From assembly GCA_937877715.1 (NCBI GenBank), contig CALEHW010000013.1:36586-100585 (forward strand): 64,000 nucleotides of DNA. The letters are read 5' to 3'. Source of the DNA: an uncultured Methylophaga sp. (GTDB lineage Bacteria; Pseudomonadota; Gammaproteobacteria; GCF-002020875). Numbering within the stretch: the stretch's first letter is position 1; every line of letters begins with the position of its first letter. The translations under genes were made by a program, and so were the position numbers. Shown here piece after piece: positions 56,918 to 64,000 of the stretch. The notes below the pieces were generated by a model that worked only from the letters and a program-made list of their open reading frames with translations, searched no databases and had not been told where the DNA came from.

Positions 56918-57700
56918 TTACTGTTCTGCTGTGGCCCAGTGGATTAGTGTATCAAGGATTGCGTCATCACTGGGTGGCTGTGCAAGCATCGGCTCGGTCT
57001 GGAACCCCAGCTCTTTCGCCACCTCACGGGTTCGTTCACTTATTACGACCAGAGGGGTTTTTAGTAGAAACGGCTTCCCCTCATCTCCGACCATTTGCAT
57101 AAGATTGCTCAGGCTCTGGTTGCTGGTGATGATTGCGGCATGAATTCTGTTATCTTTCCAGCCGTCAATGATTGGTGCTGGGTCGGTTTGTGGAATAATC
57201 CTGCGGTAGGTCTCGGCATAGCTAACCTCAGCTCCTCGTTCCCGCAGAGTATCTGCCAGAAGTTCACGCCCACCCTCTCCACGGATTATCACTATCTTCT
57301 TTCCTCTGATTTGTTGCAGTTGTGGGGTGGCCAGCAGCCCTTCACTATCAAATTGACCATCCGGAATGATGTCGGCAGTATGACCCTGCTCCTCAAGTGC
57401 TCGCGCGGTGGCAAGTCCAACTGTTGCAAATAGAAGGGTGTTTGGGATCTCACTCTCTTGTGACATTATCTTCAACCCAATTCGTGCTGCATTGGCACTA
57501 ATGAAGATAGCAATATCAAAACGTGACAGATCCTGGAATAGTGCTAGTGCAGGGGCGATATCACGGGGGGGGATAATCTCCATTACCGGGAATGGAAATA
57601 GCTCTCCCCCCAGCTGCTCGATTCTCTGCCCAAGCGCGGCTGCCTGATGTGCAGGGCGTGTAAGCAATATCCCTAACCCCTTGAGTGGAGATGTGGCCAT
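56918..57700 (-). CDS. hemD: Uroporphyrinogen-III synthase
   Basis: HemD closes hydroxymethylbilane to uroporphyrinogen III with D-ring inversion. The 260 residues are as usual poorly conserved, but GILLTRPAHQAAALGQRIE, FDIAIFISANAARIGL, ATVGLATARALEEQG and ITSNQSLSNLMQM fit the family. Six bases separate it from hemC. Confidence 0.93.
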   Translation of the reverse strand: MATSPLKGLGILLTRPAHQAAALGQRIEQLGGELFPFPVMEIIPPRDIAPALALFQDLSRFDIAIFISANAARIGLKIMSQESEIPNTLLFATVGLATARALEEQGHTADIIPDGQFDSEGLLATPQLQQIRGKKIVIIRGEGGRELLADTLRERGAEVSYAETYRRIIPQTDPAPIIDGWKDNRIHAAIITSNQSLSNLMQMVGDEGKPFLLKTPLVVISERTREVAKELGFQTEPMLAQPPSDDAILDTLIHWATAEQ

Positions 57701-57706
57701 TATGTT

Positions 57707-58636
57707 TTATGCGTTGTCGTACAGCTCCTGCAGGATCTCTTTTGCGCCGCTGGCCAGTAGCTGTTCAGCAACCTCGATACCCAGTGCCTCAGCCTCCTGT
57801 TGAGACCCACGTATCTCATGGCGGATTATCTCTGAGCCATCAACTGCACCGACCAGCCCCCGAAGATATATCTCATCTCCCTCAAGAATTGAGTAGCTGC
57901 CGATTGGTACCTGGCATCCACCCTCCAGGCGGTGGTTAAGGGCACGTTCAGCACGTACCCTGATGGAGCTATCATGGTCATTCAGAGGATTGATCAGGTC
58001 CAGCACGCGCTGGTCACCCTCTCTGCACTCTATACCAACGGCACCCTGTCCAACTGCAGGAAGAATTACCTCTGGCTCAATTCTGCTACGAATCCGATCC
58101 GCCATATCCAGACGGATCAGGCCGGCAGAGGCAAGAATGATAGCGTCAAACTCGCCCTCATCCAGTTTCCGCAGACGAGTATTGACGTTTCCACGCAAGT
58201 CGAGAATCTCAAGATCTGGACGCATATCCAGTAGTTGGCATTTACGCCGCAGGCTGGAGGTTCCCACCCGCGCCCCTTTTGGTAGATCCTCGAATTTTTC
58301 ATAGTGGCTGGATACAAAGGCATCCAGTGGGACCTCACGCTTGCAGATAACTGGTAGAAAGAGACCGTCGGGGAGCTCCATCGGCACATCCTTCATTGAG
58401 TGGACTGCAATATCGCAATCTCCCTCCAGCATTCGCGCCTCCAGCTCCTTTACAAAAAGCCCCTTGCCGCCAATCTTGGCCAGAGGGGTATCAAGAATCT
58501 TATCTCCCTTGGTGCTCATGGTGACAAGCTCCACCTCCAGGTTGGGGCGGATCTCCAGAAGCCTGCTCTTTACGTATTCAGCCTGCCAGAGTGCCAATGG
58601 GCTTTTACGGGTTGCAATTCGAAGCTTGGATGACAT
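57707..58636 (-). CDS. hemC: Hydroxymethylbilane synthase (porphobilinogen deaminase)
   Basis: HemC polymerises four porphobilinogens on its own dipyrromethane cofactor. The 309 residues show [18 protein letters not shown], the substrate loop [35 protein letters not shown], and a cofactor-binding cysteine in [10 protein letters not shown]. It is the first gene of the hemCDXY operon on the minus strand; the product of hemB upstream in the pathway is made from the 42.8 kb locus. Confidence 0.97.
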   Translation of the reverse strand: MSSKLRIATRKSPLALWQAEYVKSRLLEIRPNLEVELVTMSTKGDKILDTPLAKIGGKGLFVKELEARMLEGDCDIAVHSMKDVPMELPDGLFLPVICKREVPLDAFVSSHYEKFEDLPKGARVGTSSLRRKCQLLDMRPDLEILDLRGNVNTRLRKLDEGEFDAIILASAGLIRLDMADRIRSRIEPEVILPAVGQGAVGIECREGDQRVLDLINPLNDHDSSIRVRAERALNHRLEGGCQVPIGSYSILEGDEIYLRGLVGAVDGSEIIRHEIRGSQQEAEALGIEVAEQLLASGAKEILQELYDNA

Positions 58637-58712
58637 GGTTGGTTTCTCTTTGGGTTATAGTTGTGTGGGGTTACAATGTCGTGTTTACAAAGTATAAGGA
58701 AACAGGGGGGAT

Positions 58713-59228
58713 ATGTCTCTGCAGATTCACAAGCAGTTTTGGATGAGTTTAGTCAGTGGGCTACTGAGTGTTCTGTTACTGCTTCCGTCCCTGGAGTCAA
58801 TTGCTGGATCTGTAGATCATGTGGAATTTAGTACCAACCTGCAGCAAGACGGCAGCCTTGCAGATGGGCGCGGTGTTCCACTGATGCTGATGATCTCGGC
58901 GGAGGAGTGCCCATACTGCATGGTGATGGAGTCTGACTACCTAGTTCCGTTGCTGCGCAATCGTGAGTATGACGATATGGTGCTAATCAGAAAGATCTAT
59001 CTCGACAGCTTTGATGACATTATCGGTTTTGCCGGTGAGAAGGTGGCCCCAACTGACCTGAGCCAGCACTATGGCGTTTGGGTCACCCCAACCCTGCTCT
59101 TTCTTAACGGCAGTGGTGAGGAGGTGCAGAAGAGGATGATTGGTTTAGGGGTGCGCGACTTTGTCAGTGCCTATATTGATGAATCAATTGCAGTTGCAAC
59201 AGATACAATGAAACAGTTTTTACCCTGA
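58713..59228 (+). CDS. Periplasmic thioredoxin-fold protein (SoxW-like)
   Basis: A 171-residue exported protein with a signal peptide or anchor (residues 10-31) and a thioredoxin-like fold. The active site C66-P-Y-C69 lies in LMLMISAEECPYC and a cis-proline in VWVTPTLLFLNGSG. CPYC is seen in glutaredoxins and in SoxW-type thioredoxins of sulfur oxidisers; the sulfur context favours a thiol or cytochrome maturation role, unproven. It diverges from hemC and precedes argH by 11 bases. Confidence 0.8.
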   Translation: MSLQIHKQFWMSLVSGLLSVLLLLPSLESIAGSVDHVEFSTNLQQDGSLADGRGVPLMLMISAEECPYCMVMESDYLVPLLRNREYDDMVLIRKIYLDSFDDIIGFAGEKVAPTDLSQHYGVWVTPTLLFLNGSGEEVQKRMIGLGVRDFVSAYIDESIAVATDTMKQFLP

Positions 59229-59239
59229 AGTAGAACAGC

Positions 59240-60682
59240 ATGAAACAGTCAGAAACAGCAGAAGTAACCGAAAAACCCTGGACCGGTCGTTTTACCGAAC
59301 CGACAGACGCCTTTGTTGAGGCATTTACCGCCTCCGTCACCTTTGATCAGCGCATGGCACACTACGATATCCGTGGCTCCATTGCCCACGCCAGAATGTT
59401 GGCAGAGGTTGGGGTGCTGACGGCAGAGGAGCGGGATCAGATCCTGGAGGGGCTGGAGGAGATCCTCGAGGAGATCAAAAGTGGAGGATTCAACTGGTCT
59501 ATTGCACTGGAAGATCTCCATATGAATATCGAGTCCAGGTTGGTCCAGAATATCGGGGATGTGGGCAAAAAATTGCATACCGGACGCTCCCGCAATGACC
59601 AGGTGGCAACTGATATTCGTCTCTGGCTACGGGATGAGATCGACGCCATCCTGGCAGAGATAGACCGCCTGCAGGAGGGGTTGTTGACTCTGGCAGAGCG
59701 TGAGGCCGAGACCATCATGCCCGGATTTACCCATCTGCAGACCGCACAACCGGTCACTTTTGGCCACCACATGATGGCCTGGCACGAGATGCTGGTGCGT
59801 GATCATGGACGCCTGACGGATTGTCGCAGACGGGCCAATGTAATGCCTCTGGGGGCGGCGGCTCTGGCGGGTACCACATATCCAATTGACCGTTTCATGA
59901 CGGCCAAGATGCTCGGTTTTGATACCCCGGCAGAGAACTCTCTGGATGCGGTTAGTGATCGTGACTTCTCCATTGAATTCAGTGCAGCGGCCTCCCTGCT
60001 GATGATGCACCTCTCCCGTTTCTCCGAGGAGTTGGTGCTCTGGAGCTCGGATCCATTCAATTTTATCGAGTTACCAGACAGCTTCTGTACCGGCTCATCG
60101 ATCATGCCACAGAAGAAAAATCCGGATGTGCCAGAGCTGGTAAGGGGCAAGACTGGACGAGTATACGGCCACCTGATAAGCCTGCTGACCCTGATGAAGG
60201 GGCAGCCGCTGGCATATAACAAGGACAACCAGGAAGACAAGGAGCCTCTGTTTGATACGGCCGACACCCTCAGGGGGTCGCTCAGGGTCTACGCAGATAT
60301 GGTGCCGACCATAATGGTGAACCGTGACAATACTCGCGATGCAGCCGGAAGGGGCTTCTCCACCGCAACTGATCTGGCCGATTATCTGGTACGTGAGGGG
60401 GTTCCATTTCGTGACTCTCACGAGATTGTGGGCAAGGCGGTGCGTTACGGTATTGACCATGAAAAGGATCTGGCAGAGATGACTCTGGATGAACTTAAAC
60501 AATTCTCCACTGTCATCAAGGAAGATGTATTTGAGGTATTGACCCTGGAGGGGTCGGTGGCTGCCCGTAACCATCGCGGAGGGACAGCTCCGGAACAGGT
60601 CCATGCGGCGGTTCGTCGGGCGCGACGCAGAAAGGCGGAAGAGCTCTCTGGCAGCACCTCCTTTCAGGATCAATCCTATTAA
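59240..60682 (+). CDS. argH: Argininosuccinate lyase
   Basis: ArgH releases arginine and fumarate in the final step of arginine synthesis. The 480 residues include the N-terminal [49 protein letters not shown] and the signature loop [20 protein letters not shown] with the catalytic serine. It may be cotranscribed with the thioredoxin-fold gene before it. Confidence 0.97.
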   Translation: MKQSETAEVTEKPWTGRFTEPTDAFVEAFTASVTFDQRMAHYDIRGSIAHARMLAEVGVLTAEERDQILEGLEEILEEIKSGGFNWSIALEDLHMNIESRLVQNIGDVGKKLHTGRSRNDQVATDIRLWLRDEIDAILAEIDRLQEGLLTLAEREAETIMPGFTHLQTAQPVTFGHHMMAWHEMLVRDHGRLTDCRRRANVMPLGAAALAGTTYPIDRFMTAKMLGFDTPAENSLDAVSDRDFSIEFSAAASLLMMHLSRFSEELVLWSSDPFNFIELPDSFCTGSSIMPQKKNPDVPELVRGKTGRVYGHLISLLTLMKGQPLAYNKDNQEDKEPLFDTADTLRGSLRVYADMVPTIMVNRDNTRDAAGRGFSTATDLADYLVREGVPFRDSHEIVGKAVRYGIDHEKDLAEMTLDELKQFSTVIKEDVFEVLTLEGSVAARNHRGGTAPEQVHAAVRRARRRKAEELSGSTSFQDQSY

Positions 60683-60712
60683 CCAATAAACTAGAGAGTC
60701 TCAGGAAAAAAC

Positions 60713-61336
60713 ATGGCCTCACGTTCACGGGCGCTTCTGCCCATAACCGTTATTGTTCTGCTTTTTGTGCTTCTCTACATGGGGCTCTATCTCAATCCGC
60801 GCCATGAGAGCGACGATTCACCGATGATCGGCCGTATGGCCCCGGAGTTTGGTTTGCAGGAGCTGTTGGTACCAGGAGAGAGTTTCTCTCGTGCCGACCT
60901 AAATGGACAGGTTAGTCTGCTCAATGTCTGGGCGACCTGGTGCCCCTCCTGCCGGGCAGAACATGATGTTCTGATGCGTCTGGCTGCCACTGGAGAGGTC
61001 AAGATATTCAGTATTAACTGGAAGGATCGCGAAGAGTCTGGAGGGAGTCGGACCGCAGCAATACGTTGGCTAGAGCGGCTGGGTAACCCCTATGACAAGA
61101 CAGGTGATGACGGAGACAACATTGCCGGTCTTGAGTGGGCAGTGACCGGTGCACCGGAGACCTTTCTTCTGGATGTGGAGGGGAGAATCTGTGAGCGTAT
61201 CACCGGGCCACTCAATGATCTGAAGAGCCCGAATCCGGATAATTCACAGGAGGTCAAGAATAATGTGGGCAACATACTCAAGACTATCCGCAAAATGAGG
61301 GCGGCAGATGGCAAATGTCTGCCGAAAGGAGAGTGA
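60713..61336 (+). CDS. ccmG: Cytochrome c biogenesis thioredoxin CcmG/DsbE
   Basis: CcmG reduces apocytochrome c for haem ligation. The 207 residues have an N-terminal membrane anchor (about 8-25), the active site WC77PSC80 in VSLLNVWATWCPSCRAEHD, and VTGAPETFLLD with the cis-proline. Followed directly by ccmH and ccmI. The C-terminal tail is about 20 residues longer than typical. Confidence 0.9.
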   Translation: MASRSRALLPITVIVLLFVLLYMGLYLNPRHESDDSPMIGRMAPEFGLQELLVPGESFSRADLNGQVSLLNVWATWCPSCRAEHDVLMRLAATGEVKIFSINWKDREESGGSRTAAIRWLERLGNPYDKTGDDGDNIAGLEWAVTGAPETFLLDVEGRICERITGPLNDLKSPNPDNSQEVKNNVGNILKTIRKMRAADGKCLPKGE

Positions 61337-61338
61337 TT

Positions 61339-61815
61339 ATGGTGAGTGCGATCAGAACGTTTTCCATCCTATTTGTCATGGTGTTTTCCCCACTATCTTT
61401 GGGGGCGCCTATCGACAGCCTCTCCTTTGAGACCCAGTCCGAGGAGGACCGTTTCAAGAGGTTGATTGAGGAGATCCGCTGCGTAAAGTGTCAAAACACC
61501 AGTATTGCAGGATCCAATGCCGATCTGGCGCGTGACCATCGGATCAAGGTCTACGAGATGATTGGCCAGGGCAAGACAGATACCGAGATTCGGGAGTGGT
61601 TTGTGGTCCGTTATGGAGATTTTGTCCTCTATCGTCCCAAGGTCGATTCACGCACCTGGCTGTTGTGGGGGCTTCCACTGCTGCTGGTTCCGATCGGGGC
61701 GGTGCTGCTGGTGTTGCAGATTCGCAGACAGCGGGCAGCGGCTATAGATGAGGTAGAGGAGGAGTCTGCATTGAGCGATGAAGAGCAGAAAAAACTGGAT
61801 GAGGCACTGAAATGA
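61339..61815 (+). CDS. ccmH: Cytochrome c-type biogenesis protein CcmH
   Basis: CcmH is the membrane-anchored thiol oxidoreductase of the haem lyase. ATG 61339, two bases after the ccmG stop and preceded by AAAGGAGAG, gives 158 residues with a signal peptide (ends LGA), the C48-x-x-C51 motif in IRCVKCQNTSIAGSNADLA, REWFVVRYGDFVLYRP and a C-terminal membrane helix. Confidence 0.95.
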   Translation: MVSAIRTFSILFVMVFSPLSLGAPIDSLSFETQSEEDRFKRLIEEIRCVKCQNTSIAGSNADLARDHRIKVYEMIGQGKTDTEIREWFVVRYGDFVLYRPKVDSRTWLLWGLPLLLVPIGAVLLVLQIRRQRAAAIDEVEEESALSDEEQKKLDEALK

Positions 61816-62690
61816 ATAGTGAAATGATGTTCTGGAGCGGGACAGTCACAATGGTGGCTATTGCCCTGCTGTTCCTGCTTCCCGCACTGCTGGGAAGGGG
61901 CAAGGAGGTCAGAATTGCACGTCGTGAGACCAATCTGGCGATTTTTCAGCAGAGCCTGGAGGAGCTCAAGGAGGACCGTAGGGGCGGCGAGATCAGTGAG
62001 GAGCAGTTCGATCAGGCAGAGGCGGACCTGAAAAGGGAGTTACTGGCAGATCTTGAGGGAGAGGATGGCAAGATCGAGGAGAGCAACTCTGCAGGTCGAT
62101 TGGGGGCAGTGGTTGCGCTGATCATAGTCCCGCTGATTGCATTTGGCCTCTATGGGCAGATCGGAACCCCAGAGGCGCTCAATGTGAAGATGGCATCTCA
62201 GGCTGCGGAGCAGAAGCAGAGCGCACAGGCTTTTGAGGATGCCATTGCACAGCTGGAGCGCAAGCTGGAGCAGAATCCAGATAACGTAGAGGGGTGGATG
62301 ATGCTGGCAAAATCCTACGGCTATCTGGGCCGTGATAGCGAGGTTGCCAGTCTCTATGAGAAAGCTATCAAATATGCTGGCGACAGTGTCGACCCACAGC
62401 TATTGATGGAGTATGGCGAAGCGCTGGCAGATCTGAATGGTGGATCCTGGATGGGTAAGCCGATAGATCAGTTGACTCGTGTCCTGGAGCTGGACCCAAT
62501 CAACAAGGATGCGCTCTGGGTCTCGGGCCACGTCTATTTTGATCTCGGAAAATATGAGAAGGCCCTCGGCTTCTGGGAGCGGCTGGCCAAGGTTGCACCC
62601 AATGATGATCCGGAGATTGTGCAGCTGATCAACGAGGCCGCATTCAGTGCCCAGCAGCAGCTCGGTCTGGAGAGAACCCCACTGCTGTAG
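61812..62690 (+). CDS. ccmI: Cytochrome c-type biogenesis protein CcmI
   Basis: CcmI binds the apocytochrome C terminus and delivers it to the haem lyase. The 292 residues have two membrane helices (about 9-25 and 98-118), the intervening leucine-rich cytoplasmic segment (RRETNLAIFQQSLEELKEDR), and periplasmic tetratricopeptide repeats (NPDNVEGWMMLAKSYGYLGR). Overlaps ccmH by four bases. The remaining ccm genes (ccmA-F) are not in the window. Confidence 0.95.
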   Translation: MNSEMMFWSGTVTMVAIALLFLLPALLGRGKEVRIARRETNLAIFQQSLEELKEDRRGGEISEEQFDQAEADLKRELLADLEGEDGKIEESNSAGRLGAVVALIIVPLIAFGLYGQIGTPEALNVKMASQAAEQKQSAQAFEDAIAQLERKLEQNPDNVEGWMMLAKSYGYLGRDSEVASLYEKAIKYAGDSVDPQLLMEYGEALADLNGGSWMGKPIDQLTRVLELDPINKDALWVSGHVYFDLGKYEKALGFWERLAKVAPNDDPEIVQLINEAAFSAQQQLGLERTPLL

Positions 62691-62735
62691 CTGGCGGCAG
62701 CGAACGCTCCTTTTCTGTTATACTGCTGGCCGGAA

Positions 62736-62760
62736 TGGTGCAAAAGTAAAGACCTGACCC
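62736..62760 (+). repeat. Left terminal inverted repeat of the lipoprotein cassette
   Basis: A 25-bp sequence reading TGGTGCAAAAGTAAAGACC through to CCTGACCC. Its inverted copy at 63933-63957 differs at only two positions. Followed by T5. Confidence 0.75.
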
Positions 62761-62926
62761 TTTTTGTTTGTGTTTGCAAACCAGCCATGAAGAGACCATC
62801 AATGACGCTTTAGGAAATGTCCGTTTACCGGCTCTTGATCAAACAATTTCAACAAAAGTAACCAATGATTCCACATCAGCCAAATTGCTGGAGGTAACTG
62901 TTGCGGAAAGGTCAATCACTATATCA
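62761..62926. other. Non-coding stretch inside the cassette
   Basis: No convincing gene: a rightward frame from 62768 runs into the 3' end of the opposing lipoprotein gene and has no ribosome site. Possibly a gene remnant. Confidence 0.4.
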
Positions 62927-63811
62927 TTATCTTCGGTATTGCTGCATACGCAGCGACTCCTGTTTCTTGGATCTGTCTTCAAAGGGATTCACTCTCTTTT
63001 TAAAGATAGCGGAAGCGACACTCTCCGCTGATAGCCCATACTTATTCAAGATACCACTCTTTACCTTTTCAGCATCGTATTCAATAGGGTCAGAATAAGT
63101 CACTCTGTACTGTTGGTAGTCCCTAGATTGATGACGTACGCTATCCAAAATCGTCACACCAAATGAGTCGGAAAACCAATTTGAGTGAGCCCAGTCATTA
63201 GGTTCTTCGCGATCAAGCAAGTAAATAATCTGAAGTGTTGAGTTTTCAACATCAACAGATTCCTGCTTATAGAAAACAAGCATGTTAGTGTCATCAATAT
63301 CCCCCTGTGTCAGGATAGTTGACCGGTGAGTTGAACGTTTAGGACCATATCCCGGGTGTTCTCCAATACTGAAATACCTCCTACCGTTTTTCTCAACGGC
63401 TAACGCGGCAGCCAAATAGAGGTAATCCTCAGTTTGCTCTTGAGACAACCCAAAACCCTCAACACATTTCGTGTCTTTACCTTTCTTAATCTTCACTGAG
63501 CTTGTCGTAACTCCAGCCAACGTAACTGCTGACCCAGTACCACGATACACATCTCGGGAATAACAGCTATCAAGGTAATTCGACAAAGTCACATGCATGG
63601 TTTTCCAACCAGCGGGGAACACAATAAGAGGCACGTATCGTTGAGTGTAATCGCTGATCACATGTCGCCTACCATCACCAAAGTTTTCGAACGGCTCATG
63701 CTCAAACAAACTTAAGTCTCTTTCGAACTCAAACGAAAGTGGTTTGGTGGCTGAACTTTGACAGCCGGTGAGAAAAACCAGCACAACAAGAGAACTGAAA
63801 AGTTTAATCAT
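62927..63811 (-). CDS. Lipoprotein of unknown function
   Basis: A 294-residue protein with a lipobox, VLVFLTGC (lipidated C17), and no other recognised domain. Features visible are a pair of cysteines in LDSCYSRD and DTKCVEG, an alternation of charged and aromatic residues suggesting a beta-rich fold, and a basic C-terminal tail. Codon use is more AT-rich than in ccmI and it lies alone between two inverted repeats, so acquisition by transfer is likely. I do not recognise the family. Confidence 0.65.
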   Translation of the reverse strand: MIKLFSSLVVLVFLTGCQSSATKPLSFEFERDLSLFEHEPFENFGDGRRHVISDYTQRYVPLIVFPAGWKTMHVTLSNYLDSCYSRDVYRGTGSAVTLAGVTTSSVKIKKGKDTKCVEGFGLSQEQTEDYLYLAAALAVEKNGRRYFSIGEHPGYGPKRSTHRSTILTQGDIDDTNMLVFYKQESVDVENSTLQIIYLLDREEPNDWAHSNWFSDSFGVTILDSVRHQSRDYQQYRVTYSDPIEYDAEKVKSGILNKYGLSAESVASAIFKKRVNPFEDRSKKQESLRMQQYRR

Positions 63812-63932
63812 GACGTCACCGAGCTACTGGTTCACTTTGATTGTCATTATTGCAGATAGCTTTTGCGCGCACAATATAAAAATCAGTGTGGCCCAGTGAG
63901 TCACAATAGCTACGCCACAAGAGCAATAAAAG

Positions 63933-63957
63933 GGGTCAGGTCTTTATTTTTGCGCCA
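63933..63957 (-). repeat. Right terminal inverted repeat of the lipoprotein cassette
   Basis: Inverted copy of 62736-62760, 23 of 25 positions identical, ending TTTTTGCGCCA. The GGGGTCAGGTCTTTA core is a motif I associate with repeats near IS200-like/REP-associated transposase genes in gammaproteobacteria; none is present here. Confidence 0.75.
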
Positions 63958-64000
63958 GATTGACTAATCAGTTACTGACCGCTCTGGGTCGTTCTCAGAA

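Noticed and set aside
62768..63031. 87-codon plus-strand frame at the start of the lipoprotein cassette
   Set aside because: No ribosome site and its second half is antisense to the lipoprotein gene; at best a remnant.

Overview
This 64 kb window is chromosomal DNA from a gammaproteobacterium, most likely a sulfur-oxidising relative of the Chromatiales or of the thiotrophic symbionts. The gene order thrB / DUF2782 / polA / engB / cytochrome c4 / dsbA / birA / coaX, the dusB-fis pair, hemCDXY, argC-erpA and cmoAB are all gammaproteobacterial. The lifestyle inference rests on a flavocytochrome c sulfide dehydrogenase (fccAB), a probable sulfur globule protein, two ArsR-type regulators (one fused to rhodanese), several thioredoxin-fold redox proteins and c-type cytochrome maturation genes. 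Most of the window is dense housekeeping sequence; no phage, CRISPR array, rRNA operon or intact transposase gene was seen.

Layout. 1-3 kb: 3' end of rho, rpmE, hemE, adk. 3-9 kb: fructosamine-kinase-like gene, thrB, DUF2782, polA, engB. 9-13 kb: a triheme c4/c5-type cytochrome, dsbA, birA, coaX, tRNA-Thr(TGT). 13-16 kb, the sulfur region: sulfur globule-like protein, an ArsR regulator whose 5' end appears frameshifted, and fccAB. 16-24.5 kb: SPOR lipoprotein, typA, hslR, a PDC-sensor protein, a DUF302 protein and small membrane ORFs, a probable undescribed small RNA, an MFS exporter. 24.5-30 kb: purD, purH, fis, dusB and a decayed P-type ATPase. 30-36 kb: prmA, accC, accB, aroQ, a TlpA-like thioredoxin, dsbD, cutA. 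36-46 kb: fxsA, groESL under a perfect CIRCE element, argC, erpA, ArsR-rhodanese, trhP/yegQ, hemB, aroE, a GNAT-like gene, then an intricately folded non-coding element. 46-64 kb: yjbQ, yrdA, prlC, cmoAB, DUF2914, ubiD, a flavin/2Fe-2S reductase, hemYXDC, a thioredoxin-fold protein, argH, ccmGHI, and finally an unrecognised lipoprotein gene flanked by inverted repeats.

How the parts fit. Four haem-pathway genes (hemE, hemB, hemC, hemD, plus hemX/hemY), the ccmGHI haem-lyase components and two cytochrome loci (c4/c5 and FccA) point to heavy investment in haem proteins. DsbA, DsbD, TlpA-like, CcmG and the 58.7 kb protein form a periplasmic thiol-redox set that would serve cytochrome maturation and sulfur chemistry. 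FccAB would oxidise sulfide in the periplasm, with sulfur deposited in globules coated by the 13.2 kb protein.

Most novel-looking items: (1) a perfect TTGACA-17-TATAAT promoter followed by a ~78-nt foldable RNA that can expose an anti-Shine-Dalgarno CCUCCUCC loop (23,088-23,200); (2) a ~180-bp multi-hairpin element closed by a perfect 13-bp stem (45,861-46,039); (3) the same palindrome ATACGTA-N4-TACGTAT upstream of the sulfur-region ArsR gene and of the DUF302 gene, suggesting a small regulon; (4) an inverted-repeat-bounded lipoprotein cassette at the right edge.
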